This document shows positions 44,500 to 53,637 of a stretch of 64,000 bases of DNA, in pieces. Each line of letters starts with the position of its first letter. Position 1 is the stretch's first letter. The stretch spans positions 57,162 through 121,161 of the forward strand of contig DATKYQ010000035.1 of assembly GCA_035528415.1 (NCBI GenBank), read 5' to 3'. Source of the DNA: DATKYQ01 sp035528415 (GTDB lineage: Bacteria; Myxococcota; B64-G9). The notes beneath the pieces were generated by a model. It made no database searches. It was given only the letters and a program-made list of their open reading frames with translations, and had not been told where the DNA came from. The position numbers and the translations under genes were made by a program.

Positions 44500-45804
44500 A
44501 TGGAATTCATTTACAACTACCTATCGGGTTTGGAACTTGGCCCCTGGGCAACAAGCATCCTCTTCGCCATGGCCGTGCTGGTCGTGGCGGCGGCGGTCTT
44601 CTTGGTCGCGCTCACCATCGCCGGCTTCCTGGTAGTTGTCGAGCGCCGCGTGGCGGGCCGGGTGCAGAGCCGCATCGGGCCCAACCGCGTGGGGCCGTTC
44701 GGCGTGCTGCAATGGCTGGCCGACGGGTTGAAGCTGTTCATGAAGGAGGATCTCGTCCCCGCGCAGGCCGATGGGCCTATGTTTCGGCTGGCGCCCTATC
44801 TGGTGATGGTCGGAGTCTTTGCGGCCTTTGCCTCGGTGCCATTCGGGATGCTCTTGATCGCTTCCGATCTCAACGTGGGCATTCTGTACATTCTGGCGAT
44901 TACCTCCGTGGCCACCGTGGGCATCTTGATGTCCGGTTGGGCCTCGAACAACAAATGGAGCCTGCTGGGCGGTATTCGCTCGACGGCCCAGATCGTCTCT
45001 TACGAGGTTCCGGCAGCTCTGAGCATACTCTCGGTAGTAATGCTCGCAGGCAGCCTGCAGATGAGCGGTACGGCTTCCTCACCCGGGATCATCAGTTCGC
45101 AGGGCGGCTGGCCATGGGACTGGTACGCCTTTTACAACCCTTTCACCCTGGTGGCTTTCGCGATCTACTTCACCTCCGCCGTGGCGGAGGGTAACCGCAC
45201 TCCCTTTGACCTGCCCGAGGCCGAGAGCGAGTTGGTGGCCGGCTTCAACACCGAGTACAGCGGTATGCGCTTCGCAGGGTTCTTCCTGGCCGAGTTCGCA
45301 AACGTCTACCTGATGAGCGCCATCGCCACCACCCTGTTCTTCGGCGGCTGGCAGATCCCCGCTGTTTCTCTGGCGGCCCAGGCGGCCTCCTTCTGGCTGA
45401 GGCTTGTGGGCCTTGCGATCTTCGTGGCCAAGGCCGCGGTGTTGTGCTTCGTCGTCGTCTGGATCAGGTGGACCTTCCCGCGCCTGCGGGTAGACCAGTT
45501 GATGAGCCTTTGTTACCGCTACCTGGTGCCGATCGCCTTCGCCTGCCTGGCCGGCAACGCCGTCTACCTGCTGGTCATCCCCGCGGGTTCGACGGTCGAT
45601 AACGTCATTCACTGGATCACGACCGGCTCATTTGGCTTGCTGGTTCTGGTGTTCCTGTGGCGGGTACGCTTTCACATCAAGCGTTCCGGCGATCGGCTCG
45701 ATTTCGATCTTTTGGCCAGAGGCGAGAAAGGGTCCTTCGACCCGGCAATCCAGGCCCGCCCGTACGGCAAGTTCCGCAGACGACACGGAAAGGAGAGCGC
45801 CTGA
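44500..45804 (+). CDS. nuoH: NADH-quinone oxidoreductase subunit H
   Basis: A 434-aa membrane subunit with about eight or nine helices that links the quinone cavity to the proton-pumping arm: 'ERRVAGRVQSRIGPNRVGP', 'AEGNRTPFDLPEAESELVAG'. It is longer than usual because of a basic cytoplasmic tail of about 45 residues. ATG 44500 chosen. The stop overlaps the nuoI ATG (TGATG). Confidence 0.94.
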   Translation: MEFIYNYLSGLELGPWATSILFAMAVLVVAAAVFLVALTIAGFLVVVERRVAGRVQSRIGPNRVGPFGVLQWLADGLKLFMKEDLVPAQADGPMFRLAPYLVMVGVFAAFASVPFGMLLIASDLNVGILYILAITSVATVGILMSGWASNNKWSLLGGIRSTAQIVSYEVPAALSILSVVMLAGSLQMSGTASSPGIISSQGGWPWDWYAFYNPFTLVAFAIYFTSAVAEGNRTPFDLPEAESELVAGFNTEYSGMRFAGFFLAEFANVYLMSAIATTLFFGGWQIPAVSLAAQAASFWLRLVGLAIFVAKAAVLCFVVVWIRWTFPRLRVDQLMSLCYRYLVPIAFACLAGNAVYLLVIPAGSTVDNVIHWITTGSFGLLVLVFLWRVRFHIKRSGDRLDFDLLARGEKGSFDPAIQARPYGKFRRRHGKESA

Positions 45805-46364
45805 TGGGAGCCCTGGTGAACTACTTCGCAGCCATCGGCCGCTCCTTCGTCACTCTGGGCGACGGCCTGGCCGTGACCTTCTCATACATGTTTCGCAAGC
45901 CGATCACCATCCAGTACCCCGATCGCACCAAGCTGCCGGTGACCTCCATGCTTCCCGCCCGCAGCCGTGGAATCCTCGAGATGGACGCCGGCCTGTGCAC
46001 CGGCTGCACAATGTGCGCCAAGCAGTGTCCCATAGATTGCATCCATATCGAGGTTAAAAAGGACGAGGAGACCAAGCAACGCATGCTGACCAGTGTCATC
46101 ATCGATGCGGCCAAGTGCATGTTCTGCGGGCTGTGTGTCGAGGCCTGCCCTTCCGGCGCGATACGCCACTCGCACGAGTTCGAGGGGGCCATGTACGATG
46201 TCCAGCGACTGATGTTGAGCTTCGTTGACCAGCCCCGGCCAGTGGCCAAACCGCCCAAAAAAGATGCTGAGGTCGTCACCGCTCCGCTGGGATCGTTCGT
46301 CCGCAAAATGCTCTACCCAGCCGACAGGCAGGGTCCCCCCCGGACGGGAGGAGGATCTCCGTGA
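45804..46364 (+). CDS. nuoI: NADH-quinone oxidoreductase subunit I
   Basis: A 186-aa protein with two [4Fe-4S] motifs: Cys65-x2-Cys68-x2-Cys71-x3-Cys75 and Cys105-x2-Cys108-x2-Cys111-x3-Cys115 (clusters N6a and N6b). An N-terminal helix sits by the membrane. The basic Pro-rich tail extends past the usual end. As there is no NuoEFG, this subunit may take electrons directly from a carrier such as ferredoxin. Confidence 0.94.
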   Translation: MGALVNYFAAIGRSFVTLGDGLAVTFSYMFRKPITIQYPDRTKLPVTSMLPARSRGILEMDAGLCTGCTMCAKQCPIDCIHIEVKKDEETKQRMLTSVIIDAAKCMFCGLCVEACPSGAIRHSHEFEGAMYDVQRLMLSFVDQPRPVAKPPKKDAEVVTAPLGSFVRKMLYPADRQGPPRTGGGSP

Positions 46365-46885
46365 ACTTCTCTGTGCCGGATCTGGTATTCTACGCCGTTG
46401 CCTTGGTCACGCTGGCCACGGCCGTCTATGCCGTAACCAGCCGCAATATAGTCCGGGCGGTGTTTTCCCTGTTGGGTACGTTTTTCGGTATGGCCTTGCT
46501 CTATGGCCTGCTGGCGGCCGACTTCGTGGCGGTCATCCAGGTGCTGGTCTACGTCGGCGGCATCCTGGTATTACTGCTGTTTGCCGTCATGTTGACCGGA
46601 AACATCGAGACGGCCCAGCACAGCAACCGCTCGGCCGGCCTGTGGCTGGGCGCCCTGACCGGGCTGTCCTTGCTTGCTCTGCTTTTGCCTCTGGCGATCA
46701 AGGCCCCGTGGCAACAATCGGGAGTAGGTGAATACGCGCAGACCACGGCTTCGATCGGCACGGCCCTTCTTTCAAACGCCTTGCTGCCCTTCGAGGTAAT
46801 CAGCATCGTATTACTCGGCATAGTCATCGGCGCCGTGGTTATCGCGCGACACCGGCGGGTTGAAGACACGGAGGCCGGCAAATGA
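46361..46885 (+). CDS. nuoJ: NADH-quinone oxidoreductase subunit J
   Basis: A 174-aa five-helix membrane subunit; 'FVAVIQVLVYVGGILVLLLFAV' includes the pi-bulge helix 3 region. GTG start overlapping nuoI (GTGA), ATGA overlap with nuoK. Confidence 0.92.
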   Translation: MNFSVPDLVFYAVALVTLATAVYAVTSRNIVRAVFSLLGTFFGMALLYGLLAADFVAVIQVLVYVGGILVLLLFAVMLTGNIETAQHSNRSAGLWLGALTGLSLLALLLPLAIKAPWQQSGVGEYAQTTASIGTALLSNALLPFEVISIVLLGIVIGAVVIARHRRVEDTEAGK

Positions 46886-47193
46886 TTCAGGTAGGCCTCG
46901 AGCATTTTCTGGTGATCGGCACGCTGCTCTTTGCCCTGGGCGTCGTGTGTGTCATCACTCGTCGGAACGCCGTCGCGATTCTGATCGGCATCGAACTTAT
47001 TCTGAATGCCTCGGGAGTGAACCTGATCGCCTTCTCGCATTACAATGATCGGGCCGTCGAAGGCTCTGTTTTCGTTCTGTTTGTAATCGTCCTGGCCGCG
47101 GCCGAGGCCGCCGTGGCGCTGGCCTTGATCCTTGCCATCAAACGCAGGTTGAGAACGATCGATGTCGACCGGATCAGTTCGTTGAGGGGATAG
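46882..47193 (+). CDS. nuoK: NADH-quinone oxidoreductase subunit K
   Basis: A 103-aa three-helix MrpC-like subunit with the buried Glu residues ('IGIELILNASGVNLIAF' and 'AAAEAAVALALILA'). It links the proton paths. ATGA overlap with nuoJ. Confidence 0.94.
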   Translation: MIQVGLEHFLVIGTLLFALGVVCVITRRNAVAILIGIELILNASGVNLIAFSHYNDRAVEGSVFVLFVIVLAAAEAAVALALILAIKRRLRTIDVDRISSLRG

Positions 47194-47197
47194 TTTA

Positions 47198-49282
47198 ATG
47201 GAAGAGTTCAACATCCTCTGGCTGATCCCCTTCTTCCCGCTGCTGGGAGCCTTCGTAAACGGCGCCTTTGGCAAGAAGTTGCACAGGCGCTACGGCGAGA
47301 AGGCCATTACCGCCATCGGAGTTACTCTGCCCTGGCTCTCCTTCGTCGTCGCCGTGGTGGCTTTTGTCAAGCTTCGCGGCCTGGACGATGGTACGCTTCT
47401 GGGCGATCGCCTCTGGACCTGGGTAGCGGTCGGCCAGTTCAACGTGGACCTGGCCTTCTCGATGGATTCGCTTTCGGCCATGATGGCGCTGATCGTTACT
47501 TTCGTAGGCAGCCTGATCCACGTCTACAGTATCGGTTACATGCACGATGACGAAAGCTACTGGCGCTATTTCAGCTACCTGAACCTGTTCATGTTCGCCA
47601 TGCTGACCCTGGTTCTGGCCGACAATTTACTTCTAATGTTTGTCGGCTGGGAAGGCGTGGGATTGTGTTCTTACCTGTTGATCGGCTTCTGGTACCAGGA
47701 TCTGAACAATGCCAAGGCGGGCATGAAGGCCTTCGTGGTCAACCGCATCGGTGACTTCGGTTTCTTGATCGGCTTCTTCATTCTTTTCTGGGGTCTGGGT
47801 GGAAGCTGGACGGCAAGCGGTTACCACACAGCCGGAGCCTTCTCGCTGAACTTCCACGAGCTGCCCGAACTCGTGGCCGGCATCGGAGACAAGGCTCTCT
47901 GGGGAGTACCGATCGCCACACTGGTTGCGCTTTTCTTCTTCATCGGCGCTGCCGGTAAATCGGCCCAGATACCTCTTTACGTCTGGCTGCCGGACGCCAT
48001 GGCCGGCCCGACCCCAGTGAGCGCCTTGATTCACGCGGCCACAATGGTAACCGCCGGCGTCTACATGATCGCCCGGATGAATTTCCTGTACGTCTTGAGT
48101 CCTGCGGCCATGACAGTTGTGGCCATGGTAGGCGCGGCCACCGCCTTGTTCGCCGCCACAATCGGCTGCTTTCAGTATGACATCAAGAAAGTTCTGGCCT
48201 ATTCGACGGTCAGCCAACTCGGCTACATGTTCATCGGCGTAGGTGTCGGGGCTTTCTGGGCCGGTTCGTACCACCTGTTGACCCATGCCTTTTTCAAGGC
48301 CTGCCTGTTTCTTGGCGCCGGCAGCGTCATCATGGCAATGCACCATGAGCAGGACATGCGAAAGATGGGCGGGCTGGGAAAAGTGATGCCGATAACCCGC
48401 TGGACATACTGGGTCGCCTGCGTGGCGATTTCCGGCTTCCCGATAGCCGCTGGATTCTTTTCGAAAGACGAGATCCTCTGGAAAGCCTTTGACAGCGGCG
48501 CCCTGCTGGTGCCCGGATGGCTGCCATGGCTTCTGGGATTTATTGCTGTCGGCCTGACGTCGTTTTACATGTTCCGTTCGTATTTCTTGACCTTCACCGG
48601 AGATCTGCCCGAGGTCCACGGCCATGAGCCCGAAGAACAACGGCCGGTCGTTACCGGCGTCCTGGTCATGCTGGCAGCCGGCGCGGTAATCCTGTCTTTC
48701 GTCGGGTTGCCTCAGTTGTGGATGGGCGCACCTCCGGCACTCGAGCAGTTCCTGGCGCCCGTGTTCAAGGCTGCCGAGAACCTGCCCAGCGCGGGCCACG
48801 GCCACGGCACCGAGTGGGGTATGATGCTTCTGTCGGTGGGCATTGCCTTTTTGGGCATGGGAACCGCCTGGTGGCTATACCGCGGGCGGAGTAACCCGCT
48901 GCCCGAACGTCTCAAACAGCGCTTCGCCGGCATTCACCGCGTTGTGTATAACAAGTACTACGTCGACGAGGCCTACGATGCCACCGCCGTGCGCGGGTTC
49001 ATGGGCACTAGTCGCCTGTGTGCTTGGTTCGATGGCAAAGTGATTGACGGCCTGGTGAACGGGGCCGGCAGCTTCACCCGGGCCTTCGCCTGGATCGACG
49101 GCGCCATTGACAAATACCTGGTCGACGGTCTGGTGAACTTGATGGCCAAAATGGTCAGATTCTGCGGTGCCAAGGTGCGCCGCATCCAGACCGGACGTCT
49201 GCCTACATACCTTACGGGACTGGTCGCGGGAGCCATCGTCCTGATCGTGATAACCCGGTTCCTGATGGACTTGTACAGCTGA
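47198..49282 (+). CDS. nuoL: NADH-quinone oxidoreductase subunit L
   Basis: A 694-aa antiporter-like proton pump. 'GWEGVGLCSYLLIGFWY' (transport Glu), 'PLYVWLPDAMAGPTPVSALIHAATMVTAGVY'-type region (Lys/His path), and a long C-terminal lateral helix. GAGGGG before the ATG. Fully consistent with NuoL in length. Confidence 0.95.
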   Translation: MEEFNILWLIPFFPLLGAFVNGAFGKKLHRRYGEKAITAIGVTLPWLSFVVAVVAFVKLRGLDDGTLLGDRLWTWVAVGQFNVDLAFSMDSLSAMMALIVTFVGSLIHVYSIGYMHDDESYWRYFSYLNLFMFAMLTLVLADNLLLMFVGWEGVGLCSYLLIGFWYQDLNNAKAGMKAFVVNRIGDFGFLIGFFILFWGLGGSWTASGYHTAGAFSLNFHELPELVAGIGDKALWGVPIATLVALFFFIGAAGKSAQIPLYVWLPDAMAGPTPVSALIHAATMVTAGVYMIARMNFLYVLSPAAMTVVAMVGAATALFAATIGCFQYDIKKVLAYSTVSQLGYMFIGVGVGAFWAGSYHLLTHAFFKACLFLGAGSVIMAMHHEQDMRKMGGLGKVMPITRWTYWVACVAISGFPIAAGFFSKDEILWKAFDSGALLVPGWLPWLLGFIAVGLTSFYMFRSYFLTFTGDLPEVHGHEPEEQRPVVTGVLVMLAAGAVILSFVGLPQLWMGAPPALEQFLAPVFKAAENLPSAGHGHGTEWGMMLLSVGIAFLGMGTAWWLYRGRSNPLPERLKQRFAGIHRVVYNKYYVDEAYDATAVRGFMGTSRLCAWFDGKVIDGLVNGAGSFTRAFAWIDGAIDKYLVDGLVNLMAKMVRFCGAKVRRIQTGRLPTYLTGLVAGAIVLIVITRFLMDLYS

Positions 49283-49292
49283 GGAGTAGTCG

Positions 49293-50888
49293 ATGCCTGA
49301 ATCAACACTGCTTTCCTGGATAACGTTCGTCCCGTTGATCGGCATGGGGATCATCGGACTCTTCCTGCTTCTCAACCCCCTGCTCAAGATCGGCAAGAAC
49401 GCCATGGATCAGCTGTCACGGGTCGTCACCGTGGCCTGCTCGGCTATCTCGCTTGTCCTGGTGGTGGTGCTGTGGCTGAACTTCGACCAAGACAACACCG
49501 GCGTGCAGTTCGTGCATCACCTGGTCTGGATCCGGGCCTTCAACATCGAATACTTCATGGGAGTCGACGGTCTGTCTATAATTCTGGTCATGCTGACCGC
49601 CCTGGTGTCTTTCATCGCTGTAATCGCCTCGCTGCCCTGGGGCATTTCCAAAGACGATACTCATCACTTCTCGCGCAAGTCCGTTCCCGGCTACATGGCC
49701 TTGATCCTCTTGCTGCAGAGCAGCATGTTCGGAGTCTTCTGCGCGCTCGACTTCTTCCTGTTCTACGTCTTCTGGGAGCTGATGCTGCTGCCGATGTACT
49801 TTTTAATCGGCATCTGGGGCGGGCCGCGGCGCGAGTACGCCGCCATCAAGTTCTTCCTCTATACCCTGGCCGGATCGGTGCTCATGCTGCTGGGCATGAT
49901 CGCTTTGTACTTCGCCTCCAATCCAACCACGCTGGTGGACGGCACCCCCTGTGCGCACACCTTCAACTTGATCAAGCTGGCCACCGAGAACGACTTCTCG
50001 ACGGCGGGGACGCTTTTGGGGATTGCCTTTCCTCGAATCGTCTTCGTCGGGCTGTTCATAGGTTTCGCGGTCAAGATTCCCATGTTCCCGATGCACACCT
50101 GGCTTCCAGACGCGCACGTCGAGGCGCCCACGCCGGTGTCTGTCATCCTGGCCGGCGTTCTCCTGAAGATGGGCGTCTACGGTATCCTGAGGATCAACTT
50201 CGGCATCCTGCCGGAGGCAACCGTCTGGGCCAGGGACGCGATAGCCGTCTTCGGTATGATCAACATCATCTACGCCGCCTTCGTCTGCATGGCCCAGAAG
50301 GATCTCAAGAAGCTGATCGCTTACTCGAGCATCAGCCACATGGGCTTCTGCCTGCTGGCCATGTCATCATTCACGCCCCAGGGAATCAGCGGCGCGGTCT
50401 ACCAGATGTGGACTCACGGCATCGTCTCAGCGGCGCTGTTCTTGATCGCCGGCGTGATCTACGATCGCGCCCACCACCGCGAGATCGAGGGTTTTGGAGG
50501 ACTGGCCAAGCAGATGCCGGAGTACTCGGCCATGGTCGGTTTAGCCTTCATGGCCAGCCTGGGTCTGCCCGGCCTGTGCGGCTTCATCTCCGAGGCGCTG
50601 TGCTTCGTGGGCGCTTTCCCGGTCTTCACCACTCTGACCGTTATCTCGGCCTTCGGTGTGATCATAACCGCGGCCTATTACCTGTGGACAATCCAGCGTA
50701 TGTTCTTCGGCCCCCTCAACGAGAAGTACAAGAAGCTGTTGGACCTGAACTGGCGCGAGCGCCTGTGCCTCTACCCTCTCGCAGCAATAATCATTTTCCT
50801 GGGATTCTATCCCATGCCGATCCTCGATCTGATCAACAAGACCCTGCATCATATGATCCAGCCGCTGGCGAAAGCCGTGGGCCTGTAG
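49293..50888 (+). CDS. nuoM: NADH-quinone oxidoreductase subunit M
   Basis: A 531-aa antiporter-like pump: 'FWELMLLPMYFLIGIWGGP' (transport Glu), 'FPMHTWLPDAHVEAPTPVSV', and 'LKKLIAYSSISHMGF'. GAGGAG in the short gap before the ATG. It uses the standard 14-helix arrangement. Confidence 0.95.
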   Translation: MPESTLLSWITFVPLIGMGIIGLFLLLNPLLKIGKNAMDQLSRVVTVACSAISLVLVVVLWLNFDQDNTGVQFVHHLVWIRAFNIEYFMGVDGLSIILVMLTALVSFIAVIASLPWGISKDDTHHFSRKSVPGYMALILLLQSSMFGVFCALDFFLFYVFWELMLLPMYFLIGIWGGPRREYAAIKFFLYTLAGSVLMLLGMIALYFASNPTTLVDGTPCAHTFNLIKLATENDFSTAGTLLGIAFPRIVFVGLFIGFAVKIPMFPMHTWLPDAHVEAPTPVSVILAGVLLKMGVYGILRINFGILPEATVWARDAIAVFGMINIIYAAFVCMAQKDLKKLIAYSSISHMGFCLLAMSSFTPQGISGAVYQMWTHGIVSAALFLIAGVIYDRAHHREIEGFGGLAKQMPEYSAMVGLAFMASLGLPGLCGFISEALCFVGAFPVFTTLTVISAFGVIITAAYYLWTIQRMFFGPLNEKYKKLLDLNWRERLCLYPLAAIIIFLGFYPMPILDLINKTLHHMIQPLAKAVGL

Positions 50889-50904
50889 GCGCGTGGAGAA
50901 CCAG

Positions 50905-52440
50905 GTGGCGAACTTTACCAGCCTCGGCTTCATCGTTCCTGAACTGGTTCTCGGGGGCACGGCTGTTCTTTTGTTCTTGCTGTCTGCCGCTGCACGGCGG
51001 CCCGCGAACTGGCATAAGGTTGCCTTCCCTGCGCTTGCGCTTTTTGGCTTGGCCTGCGCGCTTGCGATCCTGCTGGTCGCTCCGGATGCCAGCGGTGCCG
51101 GTGCGAACTGTTCCCATGGGGGCTGCAAGCTGTTTTTCGGTCTGTTGGCAAGCGATCCGCTTTCCGTTTTCTTTCGTCTGTTGTGCATCACCGCAACCAT
51201 CGTCTGCGTGTTCCTGTCGCTGGGCAGCCCATCGCTGCCTAAGGAAAACAGCGGTGAGTACCACGGCCTGTTGCTGGTGTTGGCAATGGGCATGTGCCTG
51301 CTTTCGGCATCCAATCACCTTTTGATGATCTATGTCGGCCTGGAGACCGTCAGCCTGTGTTCCTACCTGCTGACCGGCTGGGACCTGCGCAAGGCTCGCT
51401 CTCGTGAAGCCAGCCTCAAATACGTCCTCTACGGTGGAGTAGCATCTGGAGTCATGCTCTTCGGCATGACGCTGCTCTACGGCCTGTTCGGCGATCTTTC
51501 GCTGCAAGGACTGCACAGCGCCATCTCTTCGACTGTGGTGCTGGGCAGCGCCGCGGGTCAATGGGCCACTCTGGTAGGGATAGTCTTCGTGCTCGCTGGT
51601 CTTGGTTACAAAGTAGCGGCGGCCCCGTTTCACATGTGGTGCCCGGATGTCTACGAAGGCGCTCCCACTCCTTTCACCGCTTTACTCTCGGTTGGGCCTA
51701 AGGCCGCCGGCTTCGCCTTGATGCTGCGCTTCTTCTACGGCATATTTCTCCTGCCGGGCAGCAGCGATAACCTCATTCCTGCCGCCGACGTGGTTCCCTG
51801 GGTGATGGTGATCGGGATAATGTCGGCGGTCACCATGACCATCGGCAACTTCGCGGCAATCGTGCAAAACAACCTCAAGCGCCTGCTGGCCTACTCGAGC
51901 ATTGCCCACGCCGGTTACGTCCTGATGGGCGTCACGGCCGGCGGCCGGGACGGTTTCGAGGCCGTCTCGATCTACATGGCCGTCTATCTCTTGATGAACA
52001 TGGGAGCCTTCGCCGTGGTTTCGGCTATCGACCGCTCGTCCGGCTCGGAAGAGATGCACGTCTATCGCGGCCTGGGCCGCCGCGCCCCCTTGCTGGGCAT
52101 CGTGATGGGTCTTTTCCTTCTGTCGCTGGCCGGTCTGCCGCCAACCGCGGGCTTTGTCGGAAAGCTTTACCTGTTCGCGGCATTAATCCACCGCGGGGGA
52201 TACTGGTTCGATGCGCTGGCCGTGATCGGGGTGATCAACTCGGTCATATCCCTGTACTACTACGCCCGCGTTCTCAAGGCCATGTACTTCGAACGGGATA
52301 GCGGCGATCTCCCGGCGGTCAACCAGAAGAGCAGCGCCGCCGCCGTCGCCACCGTGCTGGCCGTGCCCACCCTGGCATTGGGCATTTTCTGGCAGCCGCT
52401 GGCACAAGTCGCCCGCTGGTCGGCCAGCTTTTTCCACTAG
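50905..52440 (+). CDS. nuoN: NADH-quinone oxidoreductase subunit N
   Basis: A ~511-aa antiporter-like pump, last gene of the nuo run: 'YVGLETVSLCSYLLTGW' (transport Glu), 'FHMWCPDVYEGAPTPFTALLSVGPKAAGF'-type region, 'LKRLLAYSSIAHAGYVLMG'. GGAG (50895-50898) is 6 nt before GTG 50905; GTG 50893 is an in-frame alternative. Confidence 0.93.
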   Translation: MANFTSLGFIVPELVLGGTAVLLFLLSAAARRPANWHKVAFPALALFGLACALAILLVAPDASGAGANCSHGGCKLFFGLLASDPLSVFFRLLCITATIVCVFLSLGSPSLPKENSGEYHGLLLVLAMGMCLLSASNHLLMIYVGLETVSLCSYLLTGWDLRKARSREASLKYVLYGGVASGVMLFGMTLLYGLFGDLSLQGLHSAISSTVVLGSAAGQWATLVGIVFVLAGLGYKVAAAPFHMWCPDVYEGAPTPFTALLSVGPKAAGFALMLRFFYGIFLLPGSSDNLIPAADVVPWVMVIGIMSAVTMTIGNFAAIVQNNLKRLLAYSSIAHAGYVLMGVTAGGRDGFEAVSIYMAVYLLMNMGAFAVVSAIDRSSGSEEMHVYRGLGRRAPLLGIVMGLFLLSLAGLPPTAGFVGKLYLFAALIHRGGYWFDALAVIGVINSVISLYYYARVLKAMYFERDSGDLPAVNQKSSAAAVATVLAVPTLALGIFWQPLAQVARWSASFFH

Positions 52441-52452
52441 GATTCTGGTATC

Positions 52453-53040
52453 TTGTATTTCAGGATCGCCTGGCAGCTTTTTTTCAGCATTGCGGTTGCC
52501 CCACCCGGTCAACCGTATCGCCAAAACACGACAATTGGGCCCATTATCGTTCTGGAACCCGGCCAGGCAGTGATCGCGGGAGAATCATTCAAATACAATG
52601 ATCCATCCTTGCCGGAACATATCACCGGGCTCAATCAACGTGCTGAAAAGAGCGCCGGAGATTTACATACGTCCCGCGATCTGGCCCTGCAGGTCGAGGC
52701 TGACGGAGATGTGCTCTGGAACAAGGTGGTGGACGTGGTCGAACTCGCCGGCAGGGCTAAATTCAGGCGAGTGGCATTTCTATATCTCAGTTCTTCTGTC
52801 TCGTCCCTTTTGGGACAAATCATGTCGCGCATCTTCCCGCCGCAGCCGTCTGCTGTGATCGTGATTCTGGCCGACGCCGACGACAAAAACGCAGCCAGCC
52901 TCAGACTGCCCGAGATACTCCCCTGGCGCGCAGCCTTCAGGAAGCTGCAGCGTGCCGCCGATCGCGGCAAGCCACTTCGGCTGGAGGCTGTCACGGCCGC
53001 GCCTAAAATTATTATCAGGCCGGCCTCCAACGCTCATTGA
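52453..53040 (+). CDS. Exported protein with ExbD/TolR-like periplasmic pattern
   Basis: A 195-aa protein that may start at TTG 52453, 12 bp after nuoN. The N-terminal hydrophobic stretch is short. Its middle has 'NKVVDVVELAGRAKFRRVAFLY', which resembles the periplasmic ExbD/TolR motif in which a helix precedes a strand, and the C-terminus is basic. ExbD's usual helix with Asp is not evident. The 3' end overlaps the convergent gene by 26 bp. Assignment is weak, and co-transcription with nuo is possible. Confidence 0.4.
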   Translation: MYFRIAWQLFFSIAVAPPGQPYRQNTTIGPIIVLEPGQAVIAGESFKYNDPSLPEHITGLNQRAEKSAGDLHTSRDLALQVEADGDVLWNKVVDVVELAGRAKFRRVAFLYLSSSVSSLLGQIMSRIFPPQPSAVIVILADADDKNAASLRLPEILPWRAAFRKLQRAADRGKPLRLEAVTAAPKIIIRPASNAH

Positions 53041-53572
53041 AGTAAATCGGCAATTCAGCGGCGCACACCGGTCCGACACCCACCGGCCAGCCGCACTGCG
53101 ATTCGATCTCGCCTGAAATTTTCGAAGCCAAGCCCGGCAGCACCAGACAGCTGCCGCCAGCTCGCTCTTTCAACCGCTCTTTCTCAATTGAACGGCGCAC
53201 TCTTTCAGGTGTGAAGCTTTCGAGTATCATCGCCATGTCCAACGTGTCGCCTCGAGTATCAGAAAACAGGACGAAGAAAGGGCTGGTCGTCGTCGCCAGT
53301 ACCGCCAGCAACACCTGCTGGGTAAACTCGCTGTTGCCGGTCACCAGAATCGGATCGCCGGGTCTGGGATCGTTGAGTTCGAGAAGACCCGCCGTCACCG
53401 GCCGCGGAACTTGAAGCTGGGGCACGGACGGCAGGTGTCCGCGGGACTTAAGTTTTTCGACAAGCTCCCTGCACGATTGGACGCCGCATTTTCGGCATTC
53501 ATTTCCTGCAAAGTAGCGTTCAGAGTCTATTTGATCGATATAGAGATCCGCGTCGGCCATATCGCCCGTCAT
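53015..53572 (-). CDS. Small Fe-S protein related to acetyl-CoA decarbonylase/synthase gamma subunit
   Basis: A ~185-aa protein. The N-terminal part has 'NECRKCGVQSCRELVEKL', i.e. Cys26-x2-Cys29-x4-Cys34, as in the CFeSP large subunit 4Fe-4S motif; I find no fourth Cys at the usual distance. The C-terminal part 'CLVLPGLASKISGEIESQCG' plus 'VGVGPVCAAELPIYF' matches the end of the CdhE/AcsC gamma subunit. The corrinoid-binding barrel is missing. It may be a ferredoxin-like relay or a remnant. Start ATG 53572 has weak ribosome site support. Confidence 0.6.
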   Translation of the reverse strand: MTGDMADADLYIDQIDSERYFAGNECRKCGVQSCRELVEKLKSRGHLPSVPQLQVPRPVTAGLLELNDPRPGDPILVTGNSEFTQQVLLAVLATTTSPFFVLFSDTRGDTLDMAMILESFTPERVRRSIEKERLKERAGGSCLVLPGLASKISGEIESQCGWPVGVGPVCAAELPIYFNERWRPA

Positions 53573-53620
53573 GTTACGCAACGATCAAACTTCAGGCAAG
53601 CATATACGAGCCGTTTTTTA

Positions 53621-53629
53621 TGTTATCAT
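53621..53629 (+). promoter_or_regulatory. Extended -10 element of the M15-like gene
   Basis: TGT-TATCAT (53621-53629), 8 nt before ATG 53638, with no ribosome site between; a leaderless transcript is likely. Confidence 0.4.
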
Positions 53630-53637
53630 GCCCGTAC

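Noticed and set aside
47633..48805. 390-codon minus-strand frame opposite nuoL
   Set aside because: Shadow of nuoL; no family signature.
49472..51325. 617-codon plus-strand frame across nuoM and nuoN
   Set aside because: An Arg/His-rich alternate frame of two clear NuoM/NuoN genes; shadow of GC bias.
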